Assembly (NCBI RefSeq): GCF_037975245.1
Contig: NC_092572.1
Location: 32,213,989 to 32,277,988, forward strand
DNA length: 64,000 bases
DNA from: Apostichopus japonicus
Taxonomy: Eukaryota > Echinodermata > Holothuroidea > Aspidochirotida > Stichopodidae
Direction: 5' to 3'
Part shown: one piece after another, positions 34,962 to 46,471 of the stretch
How positions within the stretch are numbered: the first letter of the stretch is position 1
Layout of the letters: each line of letters begins with the position of its first letter
Made by a program: the position numbers and the translations under genes
Notes under the pieces: generated by a model
The model's input: the letters and a program-made list of their open reading frames with translations, nothing else
The model's database searches: none
What the model was told of the DNA's origin: nothing

Positions 34962-37307
34962 CTAGTTAAATCTGACCCGAGTACTGATATAAGTGACAGG
35001 ATTCACAGAACCACTGGAACTACTAATGAGGTCTGAAGGCAGACTATTCCAATCCCTCATTGTATTTGGGAAAAAAACTATACTTATAGCAATTGGTACT
35101 GGCATATATACAGTTGGCAGAAATGCATATCAGGTGCGTATCCAGGGGGGGGGCGTTGGGGGCGCGCGCCCCCCGGGTAAGGAAAGGAGGAGAGTAAAAA
35201 AAAGAGAAGAAAAAAGGGAAAAGGAGGGGAAAAAAGAAAAGGAGGAGAGGAAGGAAGGGAAAAGAAAAAGAAAAAAGAGAGAAAAGGAGAAAAGGAGGGA
35301 GTAGAAGATAGCCAAGACCTCGGGAAGAGAAAGATCCCTATTATATACACAGGGTAGCCAGTGACAGATCAAGGATTACGGAGGGGGTGTGCGCCTCACC
35401 CTACCCCTTACCCCGACAACTCCATTTTTGACGTTTCCGTTTTTCCTCTCTCACTAATGTACTTGAGCTCGACCGAGTCGTCGTGGAACATAACGCATTT
35501 CGGGAAGGGGGCGACCGCCCCCCCCCCGAGCAAATTTTCTTTATGAAATCGCTAGTAATTTCAAAATAGACAATGCTTAGATGCAACATACAAGGCCTGG
35601 GAAGTGTCATTCCCAGCGATCTGGGAGGCATTTTCGGCCAAAAAATTTCTTGTACGCTTCGCGCCAACTCATGGTGGCGCTTCGCTTAGATAGTTTGCCT
35701 ACAGGCTTCGCCCTCCCTTGGCAATTACTCGCTACACGCCTGTTCGAATTTGTAAAGCAAAGAGCAGATGTAACATCATATCAAAGAGCATTGAAATGCA
35801 TGTTCCACAATGAACAGCCTCAAAAACTGTCAATGTGTGTAGTCAAAGGCGTAGGAGCCAGATTGGATTTGGGGGCTGTAATGACTTGCCCGAAAAAAAG
35901 CCAAAATTTTTCGCGCGCGAAGCGCGCATTCAACATGTCGATGCCAATATCATGTAGGCAAGATCGGTCATTACATTGTATGGAACGTGTACCGCACGGT
36001 CCGTCAAAGTTGCACAGTATACCGCCAGATGCTAATGTAAACAACCAAATGTCTTATGTAGATGGAGAAAAAGCATACAGATCCATTTATGTCAAAACTC
36101 TCTTTTACAGTAGTAATGTCGGCCAAGCTTACAACTTTATTTCAATTACCAAGGAGATCATTTTAAGCTATTCATTGCTATTTATTTTTCTTTCAGTAGG
36201 TGCCCGAAAAAAATGGGAAAACAATTGGGGGGGGGGGCTGCAGCCCCCGCCTCCTACGGGACCTACGCCTATGAGTGAAGTGTTCGGTTTCGATATACCT
36301 GATATCGGAAATATCTGCTATTTTTCTGTTCCTTCAACCAAGTTTTGTAAAAGCCATAATAAGAGGTTTTAATATTTCTACACCAATAAATTAATTGTGT
36401 CGGAATTTTCGAAAATTTCCTCACCAACATTCTTCATCATATTTTCCTCTACTCGTTCAATTTTGACCTGTCTGTTAGGGGTTCAAGGAGGTTTTTCTAT
36501 ATTGGTTGTCTATAGATTGAATTACATTATGGGTATGTTTTGAAGTGATTTTATTCACGAGAAAAGGGAATTTTCAAATTCTCAACAAGTAATGGGCTTA
36601 AAACCTTGAAAAGTGGGGCTTTCGGATATTGTGGGCCGTGACGTAGAATCACCTACAAAAGCAATGATCCATAGGACATGCAATGAGGTCGAACATGATG
36701 TGTGACTGGTGACAATCTTCAAGAAGGTTATGGATGGAAAAAACTTTTGGGAAATACTTGGTTCTCAGGCAAAAGTGAACATCTGGTTGCTCATTTTCAA
36801 GCCCGAGAAGTGCCATTTCCGGTGATCTGGGGGGTATCAAAACCAGAAATTTTCTTGTACGCTCCGCGCCAACCGATGGTGGCGCTCCGCTTAGATAGTA
36901 ATTCGCGCCCCCCGGGTTAGAAAATCCTGGATACGCGCCTGCATATCGTGCATGTTCCGACTCCTACGCAGAGGCTTTCTTAGGCAGTCAATAGGGATCT
37001 GAGCCTGACCATAGATGCCCTTAGCAAATAAGATGATTCTACTTTGTCTGCGCCTCTCTGCCAAGGGCACCAGGTTTAGGTCCCGTAACAGAGATGAGAC
37101 AGAGCCAGGCTCTCTTGAATAATCTGAAGCGATGAAAACTCCCAATATCCTATTTCCTTTGTTACACACATTTTGGATATGCCTTCCCCAGTTGAGATCT
37201 GAAGTGATATGAATACCCAGATATTTAACACAATCAACCTTAACCAAGTGAACCCCATTGAGCATGTAATTGAAATTTACAGGTTTCCTCTTTCTAGTAA
37301 TGGTCAT
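34962..37307 (-). pseudogene. LINE ORF2 C-terminal fragment, split by a transposon
   Basis: The minus-strand frame 37307-36942 reads as RT thumb and C-terminus (VKYLGIHITSDLNWGRHIQN, then SVSSLLRDLNLVPLAERR). The join between GVFIASD and YSREPG lacks the usual intervening segment, suggesting an internal deletion. After the insertion at 35131-36941, coding-like sequence resumes at 35130 with FFPNTMRDWNSLPSDL and stops at 34962-34964, the expected LINE tail. The CATAT target duplication marks the interruption. The frame on the two sides does not match exactly, so the copy was probably already decayed. Confidence 0.75.
35131..36941. mobile_element. Composite DNA transposon with 5-bp TSD, copy 1 (inverted relative to copy 2)
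   Basis: Inverted ends CAGGTGCGTATCCAGG and CCTGGATACGCGCCTG, with 5-bp duplication CATAT (35126-35130 and 36942-36946). A second copy lies in opposite orientation at 46472-48975. Both carry the same internal blocks in the same order, including a purine/pyrimidine tract (about 35180-35300), copies of the shared MITE module (35592-35695 and 36801-36900) and sequence related to the 29530-30488 element (35844-36273). CAG-type ends with a 5-bp duplication resemble the hAT5 group; that assignment is inference. The Lys/Glu-rich open frame is a product of the purine tract. Confidence 0.75.
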
Positions 37308-37309
37308 TA

Positions 37310-37960
37310 CCTATAGCTCGTGTTTAGAGCGAAAATTCTCTCAACATACTCGATCCGTTAGTGTAATTGTTTTCTTATTTATTGATAGTTGTTTACAATT
37401 TATTCTGAATTAGTAGGGGGGGGGGTGGGGCTTCGATCAGGTTCTGTAAATTTTTCCTGTTAATTTTTTTTTACGTTCTTTCTTACTTTGCACGGGGAGG
37501 AGTTCAGTCTGAGAATATAATACACATAATCACCAGCGGATATGCCAAGTTTCTGAGAAACCTAATTAAGCCCTCGCGTCTCATTGATCCACAATTATTT
37601 TATTGTTTGTTTGTTAATTTTAATAATTAATAAATCACAGCATAATGTTCACCCGTGATCCGGGTGCTCGACGAAACCCGTCTTACGGGCCAATCGCTTA
37701 TACTGTATGTCATATGAATTGATACACTCAATCGTGTAAATAGCTATTTCCATATCCCAGAGCTCGTGTTTAGGGCGAAATTCCTCTCAACATGTTCGCA
37801 AATATACGATCCGTTAGTTTGTTTAGTTGTTTGTTTATTTCTTTATTTTTTGTTTATTATTTAGTATTAACACTTTGGGGAGGGTGCTTCAGCTTCCGTT
37901 ATTTTCTTGTTTTTGTTATGAAAACGTACATTCTCCAGCGACTATATGCATAGTGTATGA
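37310..37960. repeat. Diverged tandem duplication, period about 450 bp
   Basis: The block starting GCTCGTGTTTAGAGCGAAAA (about 37316) recurs at about 37762 as GCTCGTGTTTAGGGCGAAAT. It is followed in both cases by CTCTCAACAT, GATCCGTTAGT and a G-rich run. The intervening 37640-37770 matches 34745-34895. Confidence 0.55.
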
Positions 37961-38055
37961 CAACATTCTCCGTTACCATGGATACGGCCTTGTAAACTTG
38001 ACCTAATATTGTACTTTTTTTGCCTTGTATATATTAAAGAGTTCATCGTACGCAG

Positions 38056-38838
38056 TTGCCCAGGTTTACCGGTGAAGCTCGTCGGGTGCTGTGCGATATG
38101 ACGTTGGATTCTACCAAAGTTGCTGTTAGCGGTAACAACGAAGACACATGGACATCATTCATAGACCTGTTTGCATTAAATATTCCTGATTCTTCGTCAC
38201 CATTTATAACTCGGTTTTATTCTAAAGAATTTAAGAATCATTCAAGATGGCGGCCTTGTTGTGTTTCATTCTTAGATGATTCTCGTATAGTCACTGTGTG
38301 TGGTGATCAGTTGGATGTCTTCAATATCAAGACAGACGACATACCCACACACAGTGATCAGTTACGCGATGGAACAGCCGAGTGTATGACTATCAGAGAG
38401 GGAGAGATATTTATTGGTTTGTATGCATCTAACGAGGTGATTGTGTTTGATTTTAGTTTAAATAAAATCAAGACAATCACCTTGGAAGGATTAGAAGGTG
38501 ATTATCCTGTAGATATAACAGTTTATGGAGATAATCTGTTTATATCTACAAGCAATAGACAAGCCTTTAGATACAACATGGAGGGAGTGATGTTACATGA
38601 ATACAATACATCAGGCTACTCATCTGCATTCAGTATCACTGTAAGCAGTGAGTTTGGTCTGGTGTTTGTATCATGTTGGCTCCCTGTTGCTGCTGTTGTT
38701 GTTTACTCTCTCTCTGAGAATCATACATTGTTTACTTTCCGAGTTATTGATGATTTGTTGAAGAAAATCAGGATAAACGATGTAAACAGGTTTATGTTTA
38801 CAACAACAGCACGAGGAACACTGAATGTATACAGCACA
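38056..38838 (+). CDS. Beta-propeller-like internal exon of a probable DED protein gene
   Basis: The frame is open for 261 codons between a good acceptor (CCTAATA branch-like site, a T-rich run, then GCAG ending at 38055) and the donor GTAAGT at 38839. The exon is phase 0 at both ends. An in-frame stop at 38035 and no upstream ATG argue for an internal exon; if it is the first coding exon, the first ATG is at 38098. The translation alternates short beta-strand-like runs with turns (RIVTVCGDQLDVFNIK, NEVIVFDFSLNKIKTI, NLFISTSNRQAFRYNM), each a strand quartet ending in a [V/L]-x-[V/D/R]-[F/Y] step, as in WD/NHL-type propellers. I see four to five blades, so other exons may complete it. Phase continuity links it to the DED exons at 50.2 and 50.8 kb. 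A fold search could overturn the propeller call. Confidence 0.7.
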
Positions 38839-38934
38839 GTAAGTACAGTAGGTTAGTGAAAACAAGTAAACATAGGAATTTTATTTTACATCTAGAATAA
38901 TGAAAATAGGCGATAAAAACTACCAAGTTAGGTA

Positions 38935-41300
38935 TCAGTGACTGCGAACATTTCTGTAGATTACGTTTATTTGTACTGTTTTTGCGAGTCTTGGAAAAAA
39001 TATGAAATTTGGGACTAAAATTTTAATAGGATTGAAGCAGCAAAACCTCTTATAGCAACACATACATACAATACAGTGTAAATGAATTCCAAAATCCTCT
39101 GAAATTACTTGCATTATAAAAAACTGTGTAGACCTCCAATAGAAACATATTTGGGTTCGGTGCATACGAACATCTCCTAAGAGCACACTTATTGCTATTT
39201 TAAGGCAATATCAATAAATTTAGAGAAAAAATTGAGAAGAAAATTTTAATAGGACTGAAGTAGCAAAACCTCTCATAGCAACACATACATACAGTACAGG
39301 GCGAATAATTTTCAAAATCCTCTGAAATTTCTTGCAATATAAAAAACTTTGTAGACCTCCAATAGAAACATATTTGGGTCCGGTGCATACGAACATCTTC
39401 TAAGAGCACACTTATTGCTATTTTAAGGCAATATGAATGACTTTAGAGCAAAAATGAGAAGAAAATTGTAATAGGATTGAAGTAGCAAAACCTCTCATAG
39501 CAATGACATACATACAGTACAGGGCTAATCAATTCCAAAATCGTCTGAAATTTCTTGCATTATGAAAACCAAGGGCGTAGGAACCGGGGGGGCTGGGGGG
39601 CGCCAGCCCCCCCCAGTGAAAAATGTGGAGGGGCGGAAGTATCATTCCGCCCCCCCCCCCGCTTCGCAAGTCAGAAAACCCCTTTTTCATTTCCAAGTGA
39701 GAAAAAAAATCTCATTTGGACCACCAAATTGCATCTAAGGCCAGGTGAAAATACAAAATTAAGTTTACAAAATGGAGTGGGTGTTGAAGTGTGCTATATT
39801 GCACCAAATTGCATCTGAGGCCACCTGGAAATGCAAAAAATTCCAAAGGGGAGGGGGACACCCCCTCCCCTTAGACCCCTCCCCCAGGCCGGCCATCAGT
39901 CTTCAGCCCCCCCCCCCCACTCAAAAGTACCTTCCTACGCCACTGATGAAAACTGTGTAGACCTCCAATAGAAACGTACAGTATTTGGGTCCGGTGCATA
40001 CGAACATCTTCTTAGAGCACACTTATTGCTATTTTAAGGCAACATGAATGAATTTAGAGCAAAAATGAGAAGAAAATTTTAATAGGATTGAAGTAGCAAA
40101 ACCTCTCATAGCAATGACATATACATACAGTACAGGGCTAATCAATTCCAAAATCGTCTGAAATTTCTTGCATTATAAAAACTGTGTAGACCTCCAATAG
40201 AACAATATTTGGGCTCGGTGCATAAGAACATCTCCTAAGAGCACAGTTATTGCTATTTTGTGGCAATATGAATGAATTTAGAGCAAAAATGAGAAGAAAA
40301 TTTTAATAGGATTGAAGTAGCAAAACCTCTCATAGAAACACATACATACAGTACAGGGTGAATAATTTTCAAAATCCTCTGAAATTTCTTGCATTATAAA
40401 AAGCTGTGTAGACCTAAAATAGACACATATTTGGGTTCGGTGCATACGTACATCTCCTAAGAGCACACTTATTGCTATTTTGTGGCAATATGAATGAATT
40501 TAGAGCAAAAATGAGAAGAAAATTTTAATAGGATTGAAGTAGCAAAACCTCTCATAGCAATGACATATACATACAGTACAGGGCTAATCAATTCCAAAAT
40601 CGTCTGAAATTTCTTGCATTATAAAAACTGTATAGACCTCCAATAGAACAATATTTGGGTCTGGTGCATACGAACATCTTCTAAGAGCAAACTTATTGCT
40701 ATTTTGTGGCAAAAGGAATGAATTTAAAGCAAAAAAGAGAAGAAAAATTTAATAGGATTAAAGTAACAAAACCTCTCATTGCAACACATACATATAGTAC
40801 AGGGCTAATAATTTTCAAAATCCTCTGAAATTTCTTCATTATGAAAACTGTGTAGACCTCCAATAGAAACGTACAGTATTTGGGTCCGGTGCATACGAAC
40901 ATCTTCTAAGAGCACACTTATTGCTATTTTAAGGCAATATCAATAAATTTAGGGAAAAATGAGAAGAAAATTTTAATAGGACTGAAGTAGCAAAACCTCT
41001 CATAGCGACACATACATACTGTACAGGGCGAATAATTTTCAAAATCGTCTGAAATTTCTTGCTTTATAAATACTGTTAAGACCTCAAATAGAACAATATT
41101 TGGGTTCGGTGCATACATACATCTCCTAAGAGCACACTTATTACTATTTTGTGACAATATTAATAAATTAAGGGAAAAAATGAGAAGAAATTTGAATAGG
41201 ATTGAAGTAGCAAAACCTCTCATAGCAACACATACATACAGCACAGGGCGAATAAATGCCAAAATCGTCTGAAATTTCTTTCATTATTAAAACTGTGTGG
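38935..41300. repeat. Tandem repeat, 223-224 bp period, in the intron
   Basis: AGCAAAACCTCT recurs at about 39040, 39263, 39485, 40097, 40321, 40545, 40768, 40992 and 41214, giving a period of 223-224 bp and about ten units once the MITE at 39570-39945 is removed. Units differ by several percent. The minus-strand open frames (MRMHRTQIC-type) repeat with the units and are not genes. The array begins about 100 bp after the propeller-exon donor. Confidence 0.9.
39570..39945. mobile_element. hAT-like MITE, copy 2
   Basis: 376 bp, nearly identical to 20903-21276. It is inserted inside one 223-bp repeat unit with a perfect 8-bp duplication ATGAAAAC (39562-39569 and 39946-39953). The neighbouring repeat units give the empty site. 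The high identity of the two copies suggests recent activity. Confidence 0.9.
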
Positions 41301-41329
41301 ACCCTTAATACAGTATTGATACTAGGAAT

Positions 41330-43050
41330 TAAAAAGTTTTGAAAGTTCGCTCAGAAAAACTTAAGTCCCTGCAGTCCATGAAAACATGCCCTTTAAAATA
41401 CCCTTACATGAACACACAGTACTTAGCTATAATGACTCCTGACAAGACATTGGCTTGTGCCCAAACAGAAGCCCATAGTTATAGGTCTAGAAAGAAAAAT
41501 TAAATTTATGATGAATTTTGTAGCTAATTAACAGCAACAAATGACTGCCAAGTTCGGGAGCGGGAAATTTTTCAGTAAACTCTAACGGGGAAATCCCTCA
41601 TCTAGTAATAATAACAACAAGTAGCACTCTAACCACTTCGGCCCATTTGCAACTTCTGGCTTAGACAACAGGTTGCCATGGCAACAAACACCTTTGTTTA
41701 GGCCGCATGTACAGGTCTAAGCAACCCCTTGGACCAAAAGTAGGCTACAAAGCAGAGACTATATCACATAGAATATCAGCTTTATCTGGTCTGATGGAAT
41801 CTGTACCAATTAGGAGTGACTATTAAGGCTGCTAGTACTTGCTAACATTCTAACAAAACCTTAACAGAGCCTCAGTCCTATCTACTAAAATATATTGCTA
41901 CAGATCTTTCAACCCAGAAGTTGATGGAAAGTTCAGCAAATCCTGTCACCATGGCAACGAGTAAAAGTGTAGCATTGCATCATGGGATCTAAACATAGCT
42001 CGAATGGCGACACTTATACCAACTGAAAAATAAATGTGAGTGCATTAGAGGGACGGGTAATGCTCGACATAATCACAGCAATACATAATAAACCTTATAA
42101 ATATCCCAATGTGGGTTCTCGTTGGACCAATAACCTGAAGCACTTTCAATTCTCTCACATTAATTCAATGTAGGTTAGGACTTAACCATACACACATTAT
42201 GGCTGAGGGACTATAAGTGCCATAATCAACCCTGTAAACAGCTATTAAACAATGTTCAGTTAAAATGATACAGAATTTACACACATTACAATAGTAATTA
42301 CTGTACCTGTAGACTCACTATAGCTGTTACTGCTATTAAGTCCTAAATAATAAATACATTCTTTGTGCATTCTGCAATCATAGGAGATCAATATACTAAT
42401 TAATTCCAAATTACACTTAATAAGGGCTGGTACTCTGTGTGCACATTGCTATCACAGAATTAACCTGCATTAGTGCATACATTCACAGGTAATATACAGA
42501 AGGTATGCACAATGAAGCTGACTAGGCTCCTGAGGGGTTTGGGGCAAAGTTAAAAGATGAACTCTCTACCTGTATTGAAATTAATGTAACTAATTTCTAA
42601 CAGTTTTCTAGCTTGTCTCTACTGCACATGCATGACAGCTTGGAGTCTCTTGGTGAATGGTAGAGTTGCTTGCTTTATTGCCTGCCTAAATTTTGTTAAA
42701 ACAAAATCAGTATGATCAGTGCACCATCACTTATATTTACCATTTGAGTTTGATCAGCTGCTGCAATGATCTACTCACATTTAACTGTACAGTTTACATG
42801 CAATGTGACCAAGGCTGCAGCATATTCCTGAGTAGCCCTAGGGTATACATAATATCTAAAAATATAAATCATGGATGGATGGATTGTCTACTACTAGTAT
42901 GTGGATAACCAATATTGAGTAGATGATTTCTCATATATATAGTGGAGGGTCATTTGAGGTCAGCAGAAGTCACAATGTCAAGCCAGTTAAATATAGTAGC
43001 CCAACAAGGAAAATTGAATGGATGTCAAACTAAGCAGGTGGATGTCATGT
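41330..43050. other. Intronic sequence, no recognised gene
   Basis: Lies within the intron between the propeller and DED exons. No coding, RNA or tandem-repeat signal was recognised. The end (from about 42940) belongs to the old AGGTCA-containing repeat that continues at 44.1 kb. Confidence 0.5.
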
Positions 43051-43060
43051 AGATATGAAT

Positions 43061-44094
43061 TAGTGTTTACACGGGTCCAAAAATCGGGAACCGGGTACCC
43101 GAGGGCCGTTACCCGTCGGGTATCCGGGTACCCGGAAAAAATTGTTTACCCTCGTGTATCACGATTTCCAAGACATTACATATTGGATGCTGTAATAAAT
43201 GCATTATATTCTCTACTGACAATGTTTTCATGTTCAAATACGTAGGTGTAAGATAAGGTATAAAACCTCCCTCAATCATTTTTATTTGCTTCTGTTTCTT
43301 CCATTAACTTGTTAATAAATAAATAATTTAATTATAATTAGCATTACTACTAACATCGTACTGCCGCCGCTGCTTATGCTAGCTCGTGCACGTCTATTGG
43401 ATCAAACCATATAAATATCCAATTTAGCTCTTAAACAGTTTTTAATACTACTACTATCTATTATGCAGGCCCAGGGTTCGCATTAGCCGCGAGATTGCGC
43501 GATTCGCGCAATTTGATCGCATTTAGAATAAACGATTAGTAAAAAGCCACTTGCGATTACTATTTTTTAGTTATCCCGTCTATAATCCATAAACATCGCG
43601 TAAAATTCCTTGTCAGCCTTTCCTTCTTTGAAATAAACGAATGAATAAATAATAATTTCTTCCACATGGTAGCCTAACACCACACTAAGTCAATGAGAAA
43701 TCTAGCTAAGCCTAACCATCTGTTTATTTGCTGGAGTTGTGACGCAGTTATAAGACATCCATGGAATACTTTCGTTATTGCTGTTACGTTCGACCACATG
43801 GTTGCCTAACACCACACTAAGTCAATGGGGGTAGTCTAGCCTAGCCATCTGTTTATTAGCTGAAATTGTGACGCAGTTATAAGATATCTATGGAAAGCTT
43901 TCGTTATTGCTGTTGTCTTCGACCACATTGTTGTCTAACACCACACTAAGTCAATGGGAAATCTGCCTAACCGTCGGTTTGCCAATTTTTTTTTTTAAAT
44001 CACACTTTGCTTAGGATTCGGGTAATAAATTAGGAACCGGGTAGTATCACGTCGGGCGGGTACCCGGGTACCCGGATAACCCGTGCAAACACTA
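43061..44094. mobile_element. hAT-like element with GGGTACCC subterminal motifs
   Basis: Ends TAGTGTTTACACGGGT and ACCCGTGCAAACACTA, with perfect 8-bp duplication ATATGAAT (43053-43060 and 44095-44102). Just inside both ends are repeated GGGTACCCG and CCGGGTACCCG palindromes, candidate transposase-binding sites. No transposase was recognised. An internal array lies at 43662-43975. Confidence 0.85.
43662..43975. repeat. 130-bp tandem repeat within the hAT-like element
   Basis: CCACATGGTAGCCTAACACC and variants at 43662, 43794 and 43923 give periods of 132 and 129 bp, about 2.4 units. Confidence 0.8.
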
Positions 44095-44102
44095 ATATGA
44101 AT

Positions 44103-45610
44103 CACAGTGTTTTTGGTTCCTTGCTTTAGCAAAAGGAGCCTATGTATTCAGCTTGGCATATGTGTGTCTGTAACACTTGCTTGGGTGCACTGTAACTCAA
44201 CAAGGAAAAGTTGAACTGATATCAAACTTGGTATTTAGATTCGCCATAGTGAGAAGGTGGGCCCTATTGTTTTCGCTGCTTGTAAAGGTCACCAAAGGTC
44301 AGTTAGGGCCAAAAAGCCAAAATAATAAACAAAGCAATAACTCCCATTGACAGGGTCCGACATGTTTGTTTTAGAACTAGTTGTAAATGGGGTAGGGAAT
44401 CGTTTTAACCATAACAGTCGTGTGATCCAAGGTCATCAAAGGTCAATTAGGGGTCAAAAACTAGTATTTCTGCCATAACTTGAGAACAAAATGTCCGAGT
44501 TACTCTATTGTAATCCATTAGTCATCTTTGTGACCTTCAACTTTATGTTGACCTCTTGTGACCTGTATTAGTTTCTTTGGTTATATATTTGAATTCTTGT
44601 AGCCATATTCAGATCTCAAATGGTCTTCCGATCAAAATTGTCCATGGGTTGACCCCTGTGCGACCTTCTGGTGCAAAGTTAATCAGAGGTTAAGGTTTTT
44701 ATATAAAATATGCTAAATTTAGGAGATACATGGCAAAGAATAAAAGTTTGTCAATATTTTATATAGCTCTGTGCTCTATAGACGAAACGGTTGGCCCCAA
44801 AGGTTGGATTTGATACCTTTTTAGCAATAACATTGTGTGTGTACATTGGAGTGCGTAGCAATTATGCCAGAATGTGCACATCAATGAGGGGAACTTTTTA
44901 ATAAAATCAGTCATGTCATCCAAGGTCATTCAAGGTCGCTTATGGGCAAAACATCTGCCCACTCATGCCAATTTTTGCAACAACTTCCAATTACGAAATA
45001 TAAAATAGCTGATACATTGGGACCAGTTGTGAATGAAGTAGGGGCACATTTTCCAAAATAACCGTTATGTAATCCAAGGTCACCAAAGGTCAATTATGTG
45101 TTAAATATGCTTTTTTTTTGGACTAGTTGTTAAAGGGTAAGCGATCGTTTCCAAACATAACGGTCATGTCTTTCAAGGTCAACAAGGGTCAAAAACTCAA
45201 TCTCCAAACTGATCAAAATTGTCCATGGTTGACCCCTGTGTGACCTTCATGCGGTTTTGTTTGGTTTTGAGAGGTGGACCTCTGTTGACCTCACATGACC
45301 TTGGAATAGTGCCTCCAGTGACCTGTATAGTTTTTTGTTGTTGAATTTTTTAATTTGTGTGGCAATATTTTAAATGTCCATGGGTTGACTCCTGTGCAAC
45401 CAAAGTTATTAAGTACAGTTAGGATGATTCTGCAAGTTCTTATAAACAAATCTAACAAAAGTCAATGGATTCTCAAAAGGACCAATCACTGATTTGTGAT
45501 ATTTATGGCAATGATATCGTGTGTGTACATTCAACCCTGAAATAACAATTTTAGGATAGTGCTTAGTCCTTATTTATAAGCAAAGAACCATAGTGCCCTT
45601 GGGCTCTTGT
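44103..45610. repeat. Old interspersed repeat rich in AGGTCA direct repeats
   Basis: Phrases such as CCAAGGTCACCAAAGGTCAA recur every 100-500 bp. Four pairs are AGGTCA spaced by exactly 4 bases, or one change from it (44286, 44430, 44933, 45077). The repeat continues left of the hAT insertion (42940-43060), and similar phrases occur near 31.0-31.6 kb. It has no coding capacity that I recognise; probably a decayed transposon. Confidence 0.5.
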
Positions 45611-46466
45611 TTAGTAATTAGATGAATCCTGCTTTCATAAAGGTCAAAAATGGGAAATTCTTGTTAAAATGATAAGTATGAAAGAGAAACATAGATGGGT
45701 CTCACTGTAGTCTAGCACATGAATATCCCTCAATTGATTGGGTGACCTCTTTATCTTTCTATCGTGGTCATAGGTCATTTGAGGTCAGCAGGGACAAAAT
45801 ATGTGAAAGCCTTGTAATTTTAAACAATGTCTCGATTCGCAACCAGTTATGTCATCAAACCTTTAATGTAATTTGCCATTTTGGTATCTTATTCAGTTCC
45901 TGTGCTGAAAGCATCAGGAACCTATATTAAATTTCAAGTTTGCTTGTACAGTATTGTATTTGTATTACTGTGTCTGCATGTGATGCCTAAACACAAAACA
46001 TTTCAAGACTCCAGCCAGTTGGATTTGGCGTATAACAAGCAACAATGTCTCTTAAACTTTACACATGCAGTTTACAATGCCATCTAGCCAGAGTTTGAAG
46101 TGGGAGAGGGAGTCTGATGTCCCCCTGAAAGAGGGGTCAGACACAGTATTGTCCACCCATTGGATAAAGTCTCTGGATTAGGGGTTAAACGCAAAATGTG
46201 TCTATCAATTCCAACATTCTAACTGCATTGTGCAGTTTAAGATTTCATGTTTTTGAACAGACTGTGGCTACAGCCCTGCACATACACCAAAGCAACTTCG
46301 AGGACATTCTAGATTAGTTTTGTTAGAAAATGACAGACAATGGCTACAGTACAGTCCCCTGTATACATTTTAAAGCATGTTTACTGTAGATGACATCCAA
46401 CAGGACCAAAACCTTAATAAATTTGTAAAACAATGTGCAGTGTAGACTACAGTATATACACTTAAC
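45611..46466. other. Intronic sequence, no recognised gene
   Basis: AT-rich, with two short open frames lacking domains. Part (about 45765-45800) repeats the GGTCATTTGAGGTCAGCAG phrase also found at 42950. Confidence 0.45.
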
Positions 46467-46471
46467 ATTAA

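Noticed and set aside
35151-35304. Lys/Glu-rich protein, and Ser/Phe-rich shadows at 35.1-35.4 and 48.7-48.95 kb
   Set aside because: Produced by a purine/pyrimidine tract inside a transposon.
38935-41262. Several minus-strand open frames with similar MRMHRTQIC-type proteins, looking like a gene family
   Set aside because: They repeat with the 223-bp tandem unit and have no domain; they are incidental frames in an array.
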